The position numbers and the translations under genes are program-made. A DNA stretch of 64,000 bases, from the NCBI RefSeq assembly GCF_000002985.6, contig NC_003281.10, positions 11,160,001 to 11,224,000 on the forward strand, written 5' to 3'. Source of the DNA: Caenorhabditis elegans (taxonomy: Eukaryota; Nematoda; Chromadorea; Rhabditida; Rhabditidae). Positions 1-11,662 of this stretch are shown one piece after another; within the stretch, counting starts at the first letter, position 1; every line of letters starts with the position of its first letter. The notes below the pieces were generated by a model. The model was given only the letters and a program-made list of their open reading frames with translations, had not been told where the DNA came from and ran no database searches.

Positions 1-580
1 TAGAGAATTTTACGCAAAAAAAGTTTTTTTTTTTTTTGGAACTTTTCAAAAATAAATTGTTTAAAATTAAAATTAAAAAAAAATTATCATTACTTATATA
101 TAAAAAAATACATGAGGGATGTTACAATTGTAGTTTGTAGTCTGTGACGTCACACTTGCAAGGTGTTTCCGGCTGTTGAAGGGATTGTGGGTTGGGGTTA
201 GTGGTGGGATATGGTCGGGATACTGTAGTAGTACTGTAGGGGTACTGTAGGGTTACTGTAGGATTACTGTAGTTTTGGAAAAATTGACTTTTTGTCTTTT
301 GAAGTGATATTGGTTTGAGGTTAGTGGTGGGATATGGTCGGGGTACTGTAGTAGTACTGTAGTAGTACTGTAGGAGTACTGTAGGATTACTGTATTTTTG
401 AAAAAAATTGGCTTTTCGTCTTTTGAAGAGATATTGCTTTGGGGTTAGTGTCGGGATATGGTTGGGGTACTGTAGTTGTTCTGTAGAGGTACTGTAGGAG
501 TACTGTAGGATTACTGTAGTTTGGGAAAAATTGACTTTTCGTCTATTGAACGGATATTGGAAACTTTGAGAAAATTCCGG

Positions 581-820
581 AATGCTCCAGAACCTTCTGG
601 AAAATTCGAGAAAATTCTGGAATGTTCCAGAACCTTCTGGAAAATTTGAGAAAATGCTGGAATGTTCCAGAACCTTCTGGAAAATTTGAGAAAATGCTGG
701 AATGTTCCAGAACCTTCTGGAAAATTTGAGAAAATGCTGGAATGTTCCAGAACCTTCTGGAAAATTCGAGAAAATTCTGGAATGTTCCAGAACCTTCTGG
801 AAAATTCGAGAAAATTCGTG
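581..820. repeat. Six-unit 40-bp tandem array of heat-shock-element pentamers
   Basis: Units start at 581, 621, 661, 701, 741 and 781. Each contains TTCCAGAACCTTCTGGAA (first copy with one change). Each whole unit can be read as eight alternating 5-bp GAAnn/TTCnn modules, which is the binding grammar of heat-shock factor. The linker half (AAAATTYGAGAAAATKCTGG) breaks the pattern slightly in some units. Diverged units recur at 1331-1520. Confidence 0.9.
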
Positions 821-1900
821 GTGAGACCCTTCGTGGTGAGACCCTTCGTGGTGAGACCCATCTTGGCGAGACCCATAAGTTTTGGCGGGAAATTCAAATT
901 TTCTGATAAAAATTTTTGGCGGGAAATTCAAATTTACTGAGAAAAACTTTTTGGTGGGAAATACAAATTTTCTGTGAAAAATTATAACGGGAATTCAAGT
1001 TTTCTGTGAAAAATTATAACGGGAATTCAAAATTTCTGTGAAAAATTTTGGCGGGAATTCAAAATTTCTGTGAAAAATTTTGGCGGGAATTCAAAATTTC
1101 TGTGAAAAATTTTGGCGGGAATTCAAAATTTCTGTGAAAAATTTTGGCGGGAATTCAAAATTTCTGTGAAAAATTTTGGCGGGAATTCAAATTTTCTGTG
1201 AAAAATTTTGGCGGGAATACAAATTTTCTGTGAAAAATTATAACGGGAATTCAAGTTTTCTGTGAAAAATTTTGGCGGGAATTCAAAATTTCTGTGAAAA
1301 ATTTTGGCGGGAATTCAAAATTTCTGAAAAAAAATTCTGGAATGTTCCAGAAGTTTCTAGAAAATTCGAGAAAAGTCTGTAATGTTCCAGAACTTTCTAG
1401 AAAAATCGGGAAAATTCTCGAATGTTCCAGAATTTTCTAGAAAATTCGAGCAAAGTCTGGAATGTTCAATTCCCTGAAAAAATTCAAGAAACTTCTGCGA
1501 AGTTCTAGAACCTTTCAAGTTTTGATACTCCTAGAATATTCTGAAGTTTTAAGAATTAAAAAAAACCAGAAATTGTTATAGATAATTTCCAAAAACGCTC
1601 GCCAAAAACTTTCGGAAAGGACCGGAAAAAGTCTCATAAAAGTTCCAGGAAACTTGAGGTTTTAAAATTGTAATTGCTTAAAATTAAGTTTTATAATATT
1701 TTTTGTTTTATAATATATATATTAGTTTTATAATATATATTTTTATTATAGTTTTTATAATATATAGTTTTATAATATATATATTTTTTAAATTTATAAT
1801 ATTTATGTTGCTCGAAAACTTCCGGAAAACAAGGAAAAAAACGTTCCATCTGCAGTGAAATGCTTAGAAATTTCAGAATTTGATTTTAATTTTGAGTACG

Positions 1901-1939
1901 CCAGTCGGAGCACGCGCTTCAGCGCGTGCGAACGGCTGG
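1901..1939. mobile_element. Strong hairpin, possible Helitron 3' terminus
   Basis: An inner stem GCACGCGC / GCGCGTGC with a TTCA loop (1910-1929) sits inside an outer CCAGTCG / CGGCTGG pairing. The right edge is CTGG followed by T. Helitrons end in a short GC-rich hairpin followed by CTRR and insert before a T, so this fits, but no matching 5' end was identified. It could instead be another palindromic repeat. Confidence 0.4.
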
Positions 1940-2060
1940 TTAAAAAAAAAAAAATTAAAAAAAAAAAACAAAAAAAAAAAATTTAAAAATTTAAAAAAAT
2001 CCACAAATTTCTGCGCCTTTACGTTTTTTTTTTTCAATTAAAGTTTTCCAAATATTTCAG

Positions 2061-5000
2061 TACGACCTGGACACGGAAGTCTTCAGTACGGAATGCGACG
2101 CGGCCGCCCGTATTCGTCAAAAAATCACTGCTCAACGATCACACGCGACGCTGACGGTTAACGTTGGTCCCGGTGTCACTTTTGACGTTTCTGTGTACGA
2201 TTTTTTAAAAAGAAAATCGTGGAAAATTCGATGAAAAATTTTTTTTAGAATTTACTCCATTTTGAAAAAAAAAGCCCAACAAATGGGTGGAGCCTAACAT
2301 TTTTCAAACCACGCCCCTTCCTTGGACGTATTTTACAATAATCAACCCCATTTTCCAGATTTTCAATGGTAATGGAAGCGAAACCATTGGACCACAGTCA
2401 AAAATACACCCGAGACACTGAGGAAAAGATTGTAAAAACGTCGGGATACGTGAAGAAAGAGTCGAAAATGGAATTGGAATCGACAGAAATTGAAACTCAG
2501 GATAGTGTTCTTGATGAGACTCAGAAGATGTTGATTCGATGTAGTTAGTATTTAATTTTTCTGAAAAATTAAAAATTATATTAGGTCTCCAAATAAGTTC
2601 CGGGTCAAAAATCATAACTTTGTTCGCTGCGTATCGATTTTTATGAAACTTTGGGAATTTAAGTAATCATCCATGATCTTTCAATTGACAATAGTCACAA
2701 AATTTTTTGACCATCCGAAGTGTCCTAACTCGGAGCCAATTTTTTCAGGCATTTTTCTGATCTCGCTTCTTTTCAGTTTTCAATTGAGCTTCGTGTGCGG
2801 ATTTTGCTTTGTTTAGAATACATTATTAGAAAACAACAAAAGTTTTGAAAAAAATCCGCCCAAAAAAATTTTTTTTGGTTGGTCGTCAAAAAATGTTCAA
2901 AAAAATTTTTGTCGAAAATTCTAGATTTTTCCTACAAAAATGATGTAACCAAGTGTAAACTATTTTTACACAAACAAAACATATCAATTTAGTTCGATAG
3001 AGAATATAATTTTTTCGGATAATTTTTTAGTTTTTTGAATATTTCTTGAGATTCAAATTTTTAACTCAAATGATTTATATGTCTGAAAATAGTTTACACT
3101 TGGTTACATCATTTTTGTAGGAAAAATTTAGAATTTTCGACAAAAAATTTTTTGAACATTTTTTGACAACCAACCAAAAAAAAATTTTTTGAGTGGATTT
3201 TTTTTTAAAACTTTTGTTGTTTTCTAATAATGTATTCTAAACAAAGCAAAATCCGCACACAAAGCTCAATTGAAAACTGAAAAGAAGCGAGATCAGAAAA
3301 ATGCCTGAAAAAATTGGCTCCGAGTTAGGCCACTTGGGGTGGTCAAAAAATTTTGTGACTATTGTCAAATGAAAGACCATGGATGATAATATAAATTCTC
3401 ACAGTTTCATAAAAATCGATTCGCAGCGAACAAAGTTATGATTTTTGACCCGGAACTTATTTGGAGACCTAATTGCTTAAAAATTGAGAAAATTTGGGTT
3501 TAGTTTGTTGGAAAAGTATGAATTTCGGCAAATTGGCTCTTTTTTTTAACGATTTTTTGAAAAAATTATTCATTTTTTCTTTTTAAAATAACAAACCCCA
3601 AAAATTATATACTTTCTAAAAAAAACCTTTTTCAAAGTTTTTTAGAAAAAAAAATGTCCGGTAAAATTAATTTTGCAGTATTTTTAAAAATTGAAAAATA
3701 GTTTTTTTTTCAGAAAATTTTTTTTGTTGTGAAAATTCGGAAAAAAATGGTGAGAAAATTTGAATTTTTAGCCGAAATTTTTTTCTCAGAATATTTGAAT
3801 TTCCCGCTAAAAAACTAAGAAAAATTCTCAAAAAATTTGATTTTCCGCCAAAATATTTTTTTTTTAATTTGAATTTTTGTTGCAATTTCTCAAAGAATTC
3901 ATTCAAAATCGCCAAAAAATGAGCTATTCAGGTTCAAATTTGATGCAAAATTTTAGTTTCTCAAAGATATTTCAAAATTTTATATAAAAATACCTTAACC
4001 ACTTAAAATAGTACACATTCTTAAAAATTTTTATCTTAAAATTAAAAAAAAACACACTAGAATTCATATTTTAGTGTTTTTTTTTTTCTAAAATTTGTTT
4101 CTAAAATATACATTTATTGCAGAATTTCTGGAAGACTCGATTCGCAACCGTCGTGATCTTAAAAAATCGATAGAAATCGGTGGAGAGAAGATAATTTTGG
4201 ATGGAGATCAATATGAATATATGAATGAAGTTAATTCAAAAGGTGTCGATTTTGTTGGATTCTGCTCAATGAGCCGTGTGGACCGAGAGACTTCAGTTGT
4301 TTCGTCGAAAATTATTCAGCCGAATGATCAGACAACACTTGGCAGTACCGCTATCTATAGAACATTTTTAGGTACAAAAATGGGGAAATTTGACCTTAAA
4401 ATCTTTTTTTTTCTCCCGAAAATGTTTCAAAAAATGTTTATTATAAAATTTGAATTTCCCACAAAAAATTCTCAAAAAAATATAACTTCCCACCAAAAAT
4501 GTTTCTCAGACAATTTGAATTTCCCGCCAAAAATACTCTATAACTGTAAAAATTTATGGATTTTTTCCATATTTTTTTATGATTTTCCCAATTTTTCAAA
4601 AAAAAAACACTTTTTTGACCATTTTCCATGGAGTTTCTAAATTTTTTCTATAATTTATAATTTCAAACTTTATAAATTATAGAAAAAAATTCATTTGATA
4701 GAAATTCTTATTTTTAAAAATCAGATTCAAAAATTATTTGGTTCATTAAAAAAAAAATTTTGTTTTTGCCGAATTGGAAAAAAAAGTCTGGAAAATTTGG
4801 ATAAATTTTGAAAAATATTTCAAATTTTCAGACTATTAATTTTATTCAGACCGCTGCTGGGCCAGACAACAAGCGATCGTGTGCAAATATCAGAGCAGAT
4901 CCAAACAAAAAATGCGTCTTATGGCGTTGGTACCGTTCAAAAAGGATATGACACTTATTGAGAAACGACATGAAAATGGTGAAGATGATGATGATATGGA

Positions 5001-8000
5001 GGATAAGAAACCTGATTTGGTAATTTTTTGAAAAATTGGAAATTTTCTAAGATTTCGATAATTCATAATAATAATAGTATGATATAATTTTAGGGTTTTG
5101 CCTTTTTCCTCAAAATATTTGAATTTCCGGCCATAAAAAGTTCTAGAAATTTTTGAATTTCCCGCCAAAAATTTTTAAATTTTTTTTGTTGAAAATTTCT
5201 TTCGCATAATGAAAAAAACATGAATTTGAAAAAAAAAAAAAGTTTTCTCAAAAATTTGAATTTTCGTCAAAAAAATTTTCTAACAAAATGTTTCCCAATT
5301 TAAAATTTTCCACCAAAAATATTCCCAAGCAATTTGAATTTCCTGTCAACGATTTTTCTCAGAAAATTTTAATTTTCTGAAAAAATTGATTTTCCAGCCA
5401 AAAGTTTTCCCAAAAAATTTTAATTTCCCACTAAAAAATTGTTTCTCAGAAAATTTAAATTTCCCGCCAAAATGTATCCCAAAAAAAAATCATAAAAATT
5501 TGAAAACCCCAAAAAAAAAAAATTTTTTGTAAGCTTAAAAAATTTTTAAACTCAAATTTTTTTTGCAGCTCCGCCTCGAACAACAACGTGCTCAAGCAGA
5601 CTCATCCGAATGGCTTCACGAGGGATTTATGCTCGTCGGTCAACCATTTCGTGAGGAGCTTCGTGATGATTTTAAACGTTTCGAAGAACAACAAAATGTG
5701 CTCACGGAGCCATCGACTGAAGAGCAAGTCAATACGATGAAACAATTTGTGAAACGGTTGACGATGTCCTATAATCCAAGTTTCTATGAGAATCCACGTT
5801 TACTTTCTGAACGATCGGCTCTTTGTTTGGAAGCTACTGGCGAAGAGCTTATTGAGAGGAGGGATACATTGGGTTAGTGGGGACGTCATCGGAAGACGTG
5901 GACGAGAAATTTCTAGTTAGGCCACCGCCAAGGGTGCCATTGAAAGAAATACTTTTCGATTTTCCGGAAAACACTGCAACTTTTTCCTCACGAGGGACGA
6001 GGAAAAGTGGTTTCTAGGCCATGGCCGAGGGGCCGACAAGTTTCAGCGGCCATTTATCTTGCTTTGTTTTCCGCCTGTTTTCTTTTGTTTTTCACAGCTT
6101 TTTCCCGTTTTCTCTTATTAAAACTGATAAATAAATACTTTTTGCAGATGCTAAAACAATTTCCAAGTGAAAAAATTATGTATTCAGTTGGCAAGCAGCG
6201 GTGAAAGTGGGCATTGTAATATGATGGATTACGGGAATACAAAACCTAAACTTTTTCTGAAACATGATACATATGCTGCTTAGATGCTGAAATTACCTGA
6301 TTTTCATAACGAGACCGCTGAAAAAGTTTTGAGGATTTCAAAATTCAACTTTTTGTGCGAAAATCTCGACTTTTTCACCAAAAAAGTTGAATTTTGGAAA
6401 CCTCAAAACTTTTTCAGCGGTCTTGTTATGAAAATCAGGTAGTCTCAGCATTTAAGCAGCATATGTATCATGTTTCAGAAAAAGTTTAGGTTTTGTATTC
6501 CCGTAATCCATCATATTGCATTGACCACTTTCACCGCTGCTTGCCCACTGAATACATGATTTTTTTACTTGGAAATTGTTTTAGCATCTGCAAAAAATTA
6601 TTATTTATCAGTTTTATTAAGAAAAAACGAAAAAATCGATGAAAAACGAAAAAAAACAGGCGGAAAACAAAGCAAGATAAATGGCCGCTAAAACTTGTCG
6701 GCCCCTCGGCCATGGCCTAGAAACCACTTTTCCTCGTCCCTCGTGAGGAAAAAGTTGCAGTGGAAAAGCATTTAATAATGTTTCGAAAAGTAACACAAAA
6801 TTTCAATTTTTGTATTTCGAGCTGAAAAAGCAAAAAATCGAAAAATTTACGTTTTTGATTTCTCTTTAAAAATCTATATATCATTATATTTATAAGAAAA
6901 ATCATTTAAAACTGTACATTTTTGAAACTTTTTTTGCAGTTTAAAATTGAAATTTCAACCTCTAATTAAAATTCGTTAGAGAAAATTTGTGGCAATTAAA
7001 AAATGTTGTAAAATTTTTAACAAAATTGTGTAGCCTAAAGAATTTATCGATTTTTATTCAAAAATCCACAAATTTTTTTTTTAATTTTAGAAAATCAATT
7101 TTTTTGAAAATAATCGAAAAATGAAATTAAAAAAAAAATTTCGGTAAATTTTCCAATTTTAGATTTTCAACAATTGTTGTAAATTAAGAGGGTCTACTAG
7201 ATTTTTTTCCAAAAAAAAAATTATAAATTTTACAGAGCCCTACTACCAAATTCCGAAGCGTCTTCAACGTGTTGGTACGGAAATTGAAAAGATTGTCGAG
7301 ACATTTGCATTGAACGATGAAATTAAAGAAACAAAGCCAAAAGCTTCGGCCGGAAGAAAACGAAAAACTGATGATGATGAGCCGAGTACGAGCAAGAAGG
7401 CAACAATGACTATTAGGGATTGTATTGCTGCTGATAAGGTAGAGGAGATATTTGAAGAATTGATGAATTTGAGACGAAAATGAATGGAAAAAGGAAGGAA
7501 ATTTTTGGCGGATTTTTCAATGAAAACCAAAATTTTTTAAAATTGAACTATAGTTCCGGAACATGTTTCCCAGGATTAAAAAAAGATTTTTTATTTTGAA
7601 AAAAAAAATCTAAAATTTGTTCATCGAAAAATCGAGAAATTTCCAGAATTTTAGAGAAAAAATGTTTTAAAATTTCGATTTTGAATTTTAAAAAATTGAA
7701 AAAATTGACGAAAAAATATTTATATATTTTTTAATTCGTAATCGGATTTTCTATTCATGTGAAATTCGATGTATTTTGAAAAAAAATTTTGCGCCAAAAT
7801 ATTATGAAAAATTTGAATTTCGCGCGGTTTTTTTTGGAAATTAAACATTTGAATTTCCCTCCAACATTTAAAATTCAGAAAATTGCAGACATTTTTGCCG
7901 AAAGTATTAAATATTTCAGTTCTTGAACAATTCGAAAATAAATTTCTACTCTTTTCTATATTTGCGGCAATTTCTTTTAAAAAAATTGCGCGAAATTCGA

Positions 8001-8748
8001 AGTTTTTCTAAAAATTTGAATTTCGCGCCATTTTTTAGAGATTAGAAATTTGAATTCGCCGCAAAAATTGATTTTCAAAATAACATTTTTTAAAACTATT
8101 TTTTCTCAAAAACCGAAAAAATGTACAAAATTTCCAAATTTTCAGCTCGAAAAACGGGCAAACTTTTTTTTGAAATTGTACAAAACCACTAGAAATTGAA
8201 AAAGGGCAATTTTTTAGTGTTCGGAGATCAATTTTGAGTCCTCTAACTGCAAAATTAACCTTTTTAGAGCAGTTTCAAAATTGTGCATTTTTGCCATAAA
8301 TTGCTCAATTTTGCCCTTTTTTAATAGTTTTCGATGGGTTAAACCTAGATTTTTTGAATTCTCCATACATGAAAAGTTTTCAACAAATTTAGGCAACTTT
8401 TTACTTTTGCCCATTTTCATTTTTCAGCCATCTAATGACTGTCCTTTTTTTGGCAAAAAAAATGGGCAAAAAATTTTCAAAAAAATATATATATAATTTG
8501 CTATCTAGAAATTTAAATTATCAGCAAAAAAATTTTTTTTAAAAACCGGAAATTCAAATAAAAAATTTGGTTTTTTTCAATTTTTCCAATATTTTCAGAT
8601 TGGAAAATTCAAAAAAGACGAGCTGCTCAGCATGGCCGTGGAGCACTGTGAAGCGTCGAAATCATTGAAGAGCAAGACGAAAAATGATATAATTGCAGTG
8701 ATTGAAGCGTATTTGGATGAGAATCCGTCTGCCACATGGAATATTTAA
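2061..8748 (+). CDS. cku-70: Ku70 homologue, C-terminal seven exons (partial)
   Basis: Ku70 pairs with Ku80 to form the ring that binds broken DNA ends and starts non-homologous end joining; it acts in the nucleus. Exons read as 2061-2194, 2359-2543, 4123-4371, 4850-5019, 5569-5872, 7236-7438 and 8599-8748. Their lengths and phases join into 464 codons plus TAA. Family landmarks: the core-domain start (VGPGVTFDVSV), the STAIYRTFL segment, ARQQAIVCKYQ followed by RLMALVPF (matching the Ku70 CRYTPRR...VALVP region), and NPSFYENP near the end of the core. A basic linker (GRKRK) precedes a C-terminal SAP DNA-binding domain (KFKKDELLSMAVEHC). SAP is found in Ku70 but not Ku80, which separates the two paralogues. 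Exon 4 uses the second of two nearby CAG acceptors (after 4849), because only that keeps the Ku70 frame. The vWA domain lies upstream of the window. The introns hold two large foldback repeats. Confidence 0.92.
2582..3471. repeat. 890-bp foldback element in cku-70 intron
   Basis: The left end TAGGTCTCCAAATAAGTTCC is mirrored by GGAACTTATTTGGAGACCTA at the right end. The two halves stay near-identical inverted copies to a centre near 3030. It has no coding capacity and lies wholly between the exons ending at 2543 and starting at 4123. It looks like a non-autonomous foldback or MITE-type transposon. Confidence 0.9.
5973..6761. repeat. 789-bp foldback element in cku-70 intron
   Basis: Arms starting ACTGCAACTTTTTCCTCACG are mirrored near-perfectly at 6742-6761. 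The match covers the stretch with GGCCATGGCCGAGGGGCCGA on one side and its complement on the other; the centre is near 6365. It inserts in the intron that starts at 5873. The open frames inside it are products of the repeat, not genes. Confidence 0.88.
7439..8598 (+). other. Last intron of cku-70, AT-rich, no gene seen
   Basis: Long A/T runs with scattered GAATTTCGCGC and AAATTTGAATTTCCCGCC words related to a dispersed repeat also seen at 3700-3890, 5100-5490, 13200-13520 and 39780-40230. Nothing with splice-consistent coding potential was seen. Confidence 0.6.
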
Positions 8749-8922
8749 GATGTTATTTTTTTGTCCGCCTATATATTGTGAACGTCCTGTGAAAAAATTA
8801 TATAAATATGTGAATTTTCAGGCTTTTCTGAAAAAAATTGAAAAAAAAAATCAAATTATAAGGAATATTCAGGCGAAAAATTTCATTCTGCAAAAAATCA
8901 CTAATTTTCATGGAAAAAGTTC

Positions 8923-10096
8923 TCAATCTCCGCCACCACCACCAAATTTCAAAAACAATTTCTCGAAAAATGGAATTTCGACTACGTGAACACTGGCGAG
9001 AGTGGTGAGAATCCAAATACTGAAGACAATTGAAGAAAGAATGAGCACGAGAACATTACAGACACGAACCTGCAAAAATTTGAGGGTTTTTAGGGTCTCG
9101 CAGCGAAAATCTAAAGAAAATTTGATTTTCCCGCCAAAATTTAAAAATGGCGCGAAACTCAAATTTGAAATAATTTTTTAAAAATTTGGCGCTAAATTCA
9201 AGTTCTTCACTAAAAGATTTTCGGTACTTGTGTATTACATGCCCTCATTTTCAAATTAAATTAAATTGTCATTAATTTCTCCAATTAAAATAAACGTGAT
9301 ATACATTTTTCCTCTTTAGGCTTAGAAAATGTTATTTCCTAAGCCTAAAAATACAAATTGTGGTTCACGTTTTTATTTTTCATGGCTTAAAAAATTACTA
9401 TTAAAATGAGGGCATGTAATACACAAGTACCAGATTTTCTCTTCATATTTCAATATTTTTCCCAAAATTTGATGATAATATTCGTTGCGAGACCCAAACG
9501 GAAAAAAAAAACAACAAACTTACAGTAAGAAAATCCGGCGGCGACTTTGTATCGCCAACATCTTCAAAAAGGCTATCACGAACCGAGACTTCATCGTCAT
9601 AATTCTGTTCTTTCGGTGATTTTTTCGACGATTTTTTAGGCGTTGCAGCGATGGTCGACTCATCGGGTGCTACAATTATTTCTGTATTATAATAAAATTA
9701 ATTTTTCTCAAATGATCAACCTGAACTTTCTTGCTTTTCAACAGATGAAATCACAACTTTCCCTGGAGTCCTCGGAGCAACTGGTGACTCGGTGGTCGGA
9801 GTCCGAGTTGGCGTGTGGGGCGGAGTTTTGGTTGGCGGTGTCAGTGGCGAATTTCTGCTCGGAGTTCTCGGCAGCCGAACCGAACGAAATTGCCTGCGTG
9901 GGCGGTGTTGGTGCGGCTTCTTCGGAGCAAGTCTTACTCCTTTTGGACCCACCGATGGAGGAGGCGGCGGCAGTTGAGACCTCACATCTGCCAGATCAAC
10001 ATATGTGGCACCGCTTTTTTGTTGTTTTTCTGCGGGCGCAGGCTTCAATTCGGTGAGATTCACATATTCTTCGTCCACTGAAAGGAAAACGTCCAT
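8923..10096 (-). CDS. Uncharacterised proline-rich single-pass membrane protein, 222 residues
   Basis: Three exons, 10096-9721, 9669-9524 and 9069-8923, with consistent phases (1, then 0), good GTAAGT/GTTGAT donors and TAG/CAG acceptors. Residues 1-125 are acidic at first (VDEEYVNLTEL), then strongly Pro/Thr/Arg-rich with repeated PPTKTPPHTPTRTPTT-like stretches and SP/TP pairs. A Lys/Ser stretch follows (TPKKSSKKSPKE). The last exon holds one clear hydrophobic segment of about 25 residues (VCNVLVLILSSIVFSIWILT) and a short Gly-rich tail. No signal peptide is visible, so a tail-anchored or type II protein with the Pro-rich part in the cytoplasm or nucleoplasm is likely. It is convergent with cku-70, whose stop is about 175 bases away. 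I do not recognise the family. The many SP/TP sites could be kinase targets, which is inference. Confidence 0.75.
9221..9433. repeat. About 210-bp inverted repeat in an intron
   Basis: GTACTTGTGTATTACATGCC near 9222 is mirrored by GGCATGTAATACACAAGTAC near 9413-9432, with CCCTCATTTT/AAAATGAGGG continuing inward. It lies in the second intron of the 222-residue membrane-protein gene. Confidence 0.85.
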
Positions 10097-10333
10097 TTTG
10101 TGGGCGTGGCTTGACTAACTTTTAACACTTTTAGTTCACAATAATTTGCGAAACCTAACAATTGAATTTTAGGGTTTCGTAGCAAGATTCTAGAGAAAAT
10201 TTGAATTTCCCCCGCAAAACGGGGTTGACCATTTTGTGGGCGGGGCCTAACTGGAAAAGTAAACTAAAAAAGTAGAAATTAGTTAGTACCCAAATTAACA
10301 AAACTATATTTTTCTAATGGGCATTGCCTGCCT

Positions 10334-10511
10334 GCACGTGGTGTCAAAGTGTCCCATTTTAATTTGATCTACAAAAAATGCGGGAGACGAGACGCAGACC
10401 TTTCAACTGATTTCGCATGGTTAAGGGTGTGCTGACGTCACATTTTTTTGGGCAAAAAATTCCCGCATTTTTTGTAGATCAAACCTTAATGGGACAGCCT
10501 GACATCACGTG
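10334..10511. mobile_element. Short foldback element, CACGTGGTGTC termini
   Basis: Starts CACGTGGTGTCAAAGTGTCC and ends with the near-complement (GGGACAGCCTGACATCACGTG). Inside, GATCTACAAAAAATGCGGGA is mirrored by CCCGCATTTTTTGTAGATC. Relatives occur at 33717-33895, 41630-41775, 44540-44665 and 46149-46335, so this is a dispersed MITE-like family. Confidence 0.85.
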
Positions 10512-11051
10512 TGCCTGGCTCTGTCCATTTTGTGGGCGTGGCTTAATCTAACTACCCGACTCCGCCCATAGTGGGGGAAAGACCGCCTCCTCTAAATTTT
10601 AACTTCAGAAATCGCGCCCTTTCGCGAAATTTCAGAAATGATGACAATTCGGACATATTTTTCAAAAAAGTTTAAAACCACATCCATTTTGTGGGCGGGG
10701 TTTAACAAGTTAAACACCGCAACTATTTTGTGGGCGGGGCTTGTGCTGGTGCAATAAAAAAAAAGAACTTACTCACTCTAGAATCTCAAAACTTGAATAA
10801 ATTTGGCGTAAAAAACTCGAGGAATTTGGAAATGAATTAAATTTAGAACTTTCTTCTTTTTTCCCCTCAAAAAAAAACAAATGAAAATAAAAATTATATT
10901 ACGTTTCATTAGAATGAAATATTTGGAACATCACGGGAGACGGGGGGACAGAGAAAAAAAAATTTAAAAAAGTGCGTAGAAAATTTGAAATTTTCAGAAA
11001 AATTGGGAAAGGACAGAGAGTGACAGATATGTTGTGACAGACTGGAAACAG

Positions 11052-11106
11052 TGGAAAATCGATAATTTTCGAGGAAATTCCAACCTCGAAAATTATCGAT
11101 TTTCCA
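11052..11106. repeat. Perfect 23-bp-arm hairpin
   Basis: TGGAAAATCGATAATTTTCG (plus AGG) is mirrored exactly after a loop of about nine bases. It is the only sharply paired short hairpin in this intergenic stretch and could fold in RNA if transcribed. Confidence 0.85.
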
Positions 11107-11662
11107 GGAAAAAAACAGGGGGTGAATCTAATGGAAAACTAGTGAGTGGAGGGGGGTGATGTTTTTTGAAAACTATTTCAGCGGTGGGGGATATACAATT
11201 TTGTTCAAATTTTGCAGAGAACGGGGAGAGAGATGCAGAGATACGAAAAAACGAATCATGGGGGTTTTTTGAGAAGAAAAAAAATTCAATTCATAGAAAA
11301 AAAAATGGACGGAGCACAATTTTCGGGCGGCTCGGATAGAAAACGGTTAAGAATTGGGATAGAGAGCGAGATTTTTTGGGGAGAATTAAAAAACAAAAAA
11401 ATAAAAAATAAAAAAGAAAATAAAAACAAATTTGTTGCAAGTGGTGGGCGAAGAGTAGGAGAGATCGAAATTTTGGGGGTGCGGGTAATATTTCAAATTT
11501 CAAATTTTTGTGGGGATTTTTTCTTTGTCGCTTGGCTTAAAAAACTGGCTTAAAATGTAGAGAGGGGCAAGAAGGTACTCACTATTATAGAATAATTCCT
11601 AAGAAAAGTTGCAACATGATAGAGAAAGAGAGACAGACACAGGCTTCTGGCCTTCCCCAATG

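Larger units (their letters stand above)
1..2060 (+). repeat. cku-70 intron filled with tandem repeats
   Basis: No exon is visible here. From left to right: three diverged copies (about 122-125 bp each, 198-545) built of GTACTGTAG-type words; six 40-bp units at 581-820; a 15-bp TTCGTGGTGAGACCC tandem at 821-880; a roughly 32-bp TGGCGGGAATTCAAAATTTC-type array at about 1008-1330; degenerate relatives of the 40-bp unit at 1331-1520; a TATA-rich stretch at 1680-1800; and a strong hairpin at 1901-1939. The last TTTCAG (ending 2060) is the acceptor of the first cku-70 exon in view. Confidence 0.85.

Noticed and set aside
4831..4849. Earlier acceptor for the fourth visible cku-70 exon (TTTTCAG ending at 4831)
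   Set aside because: It brings an in-frame stop or the wrong frame; the second acceptor gives the Ku70 alignment.
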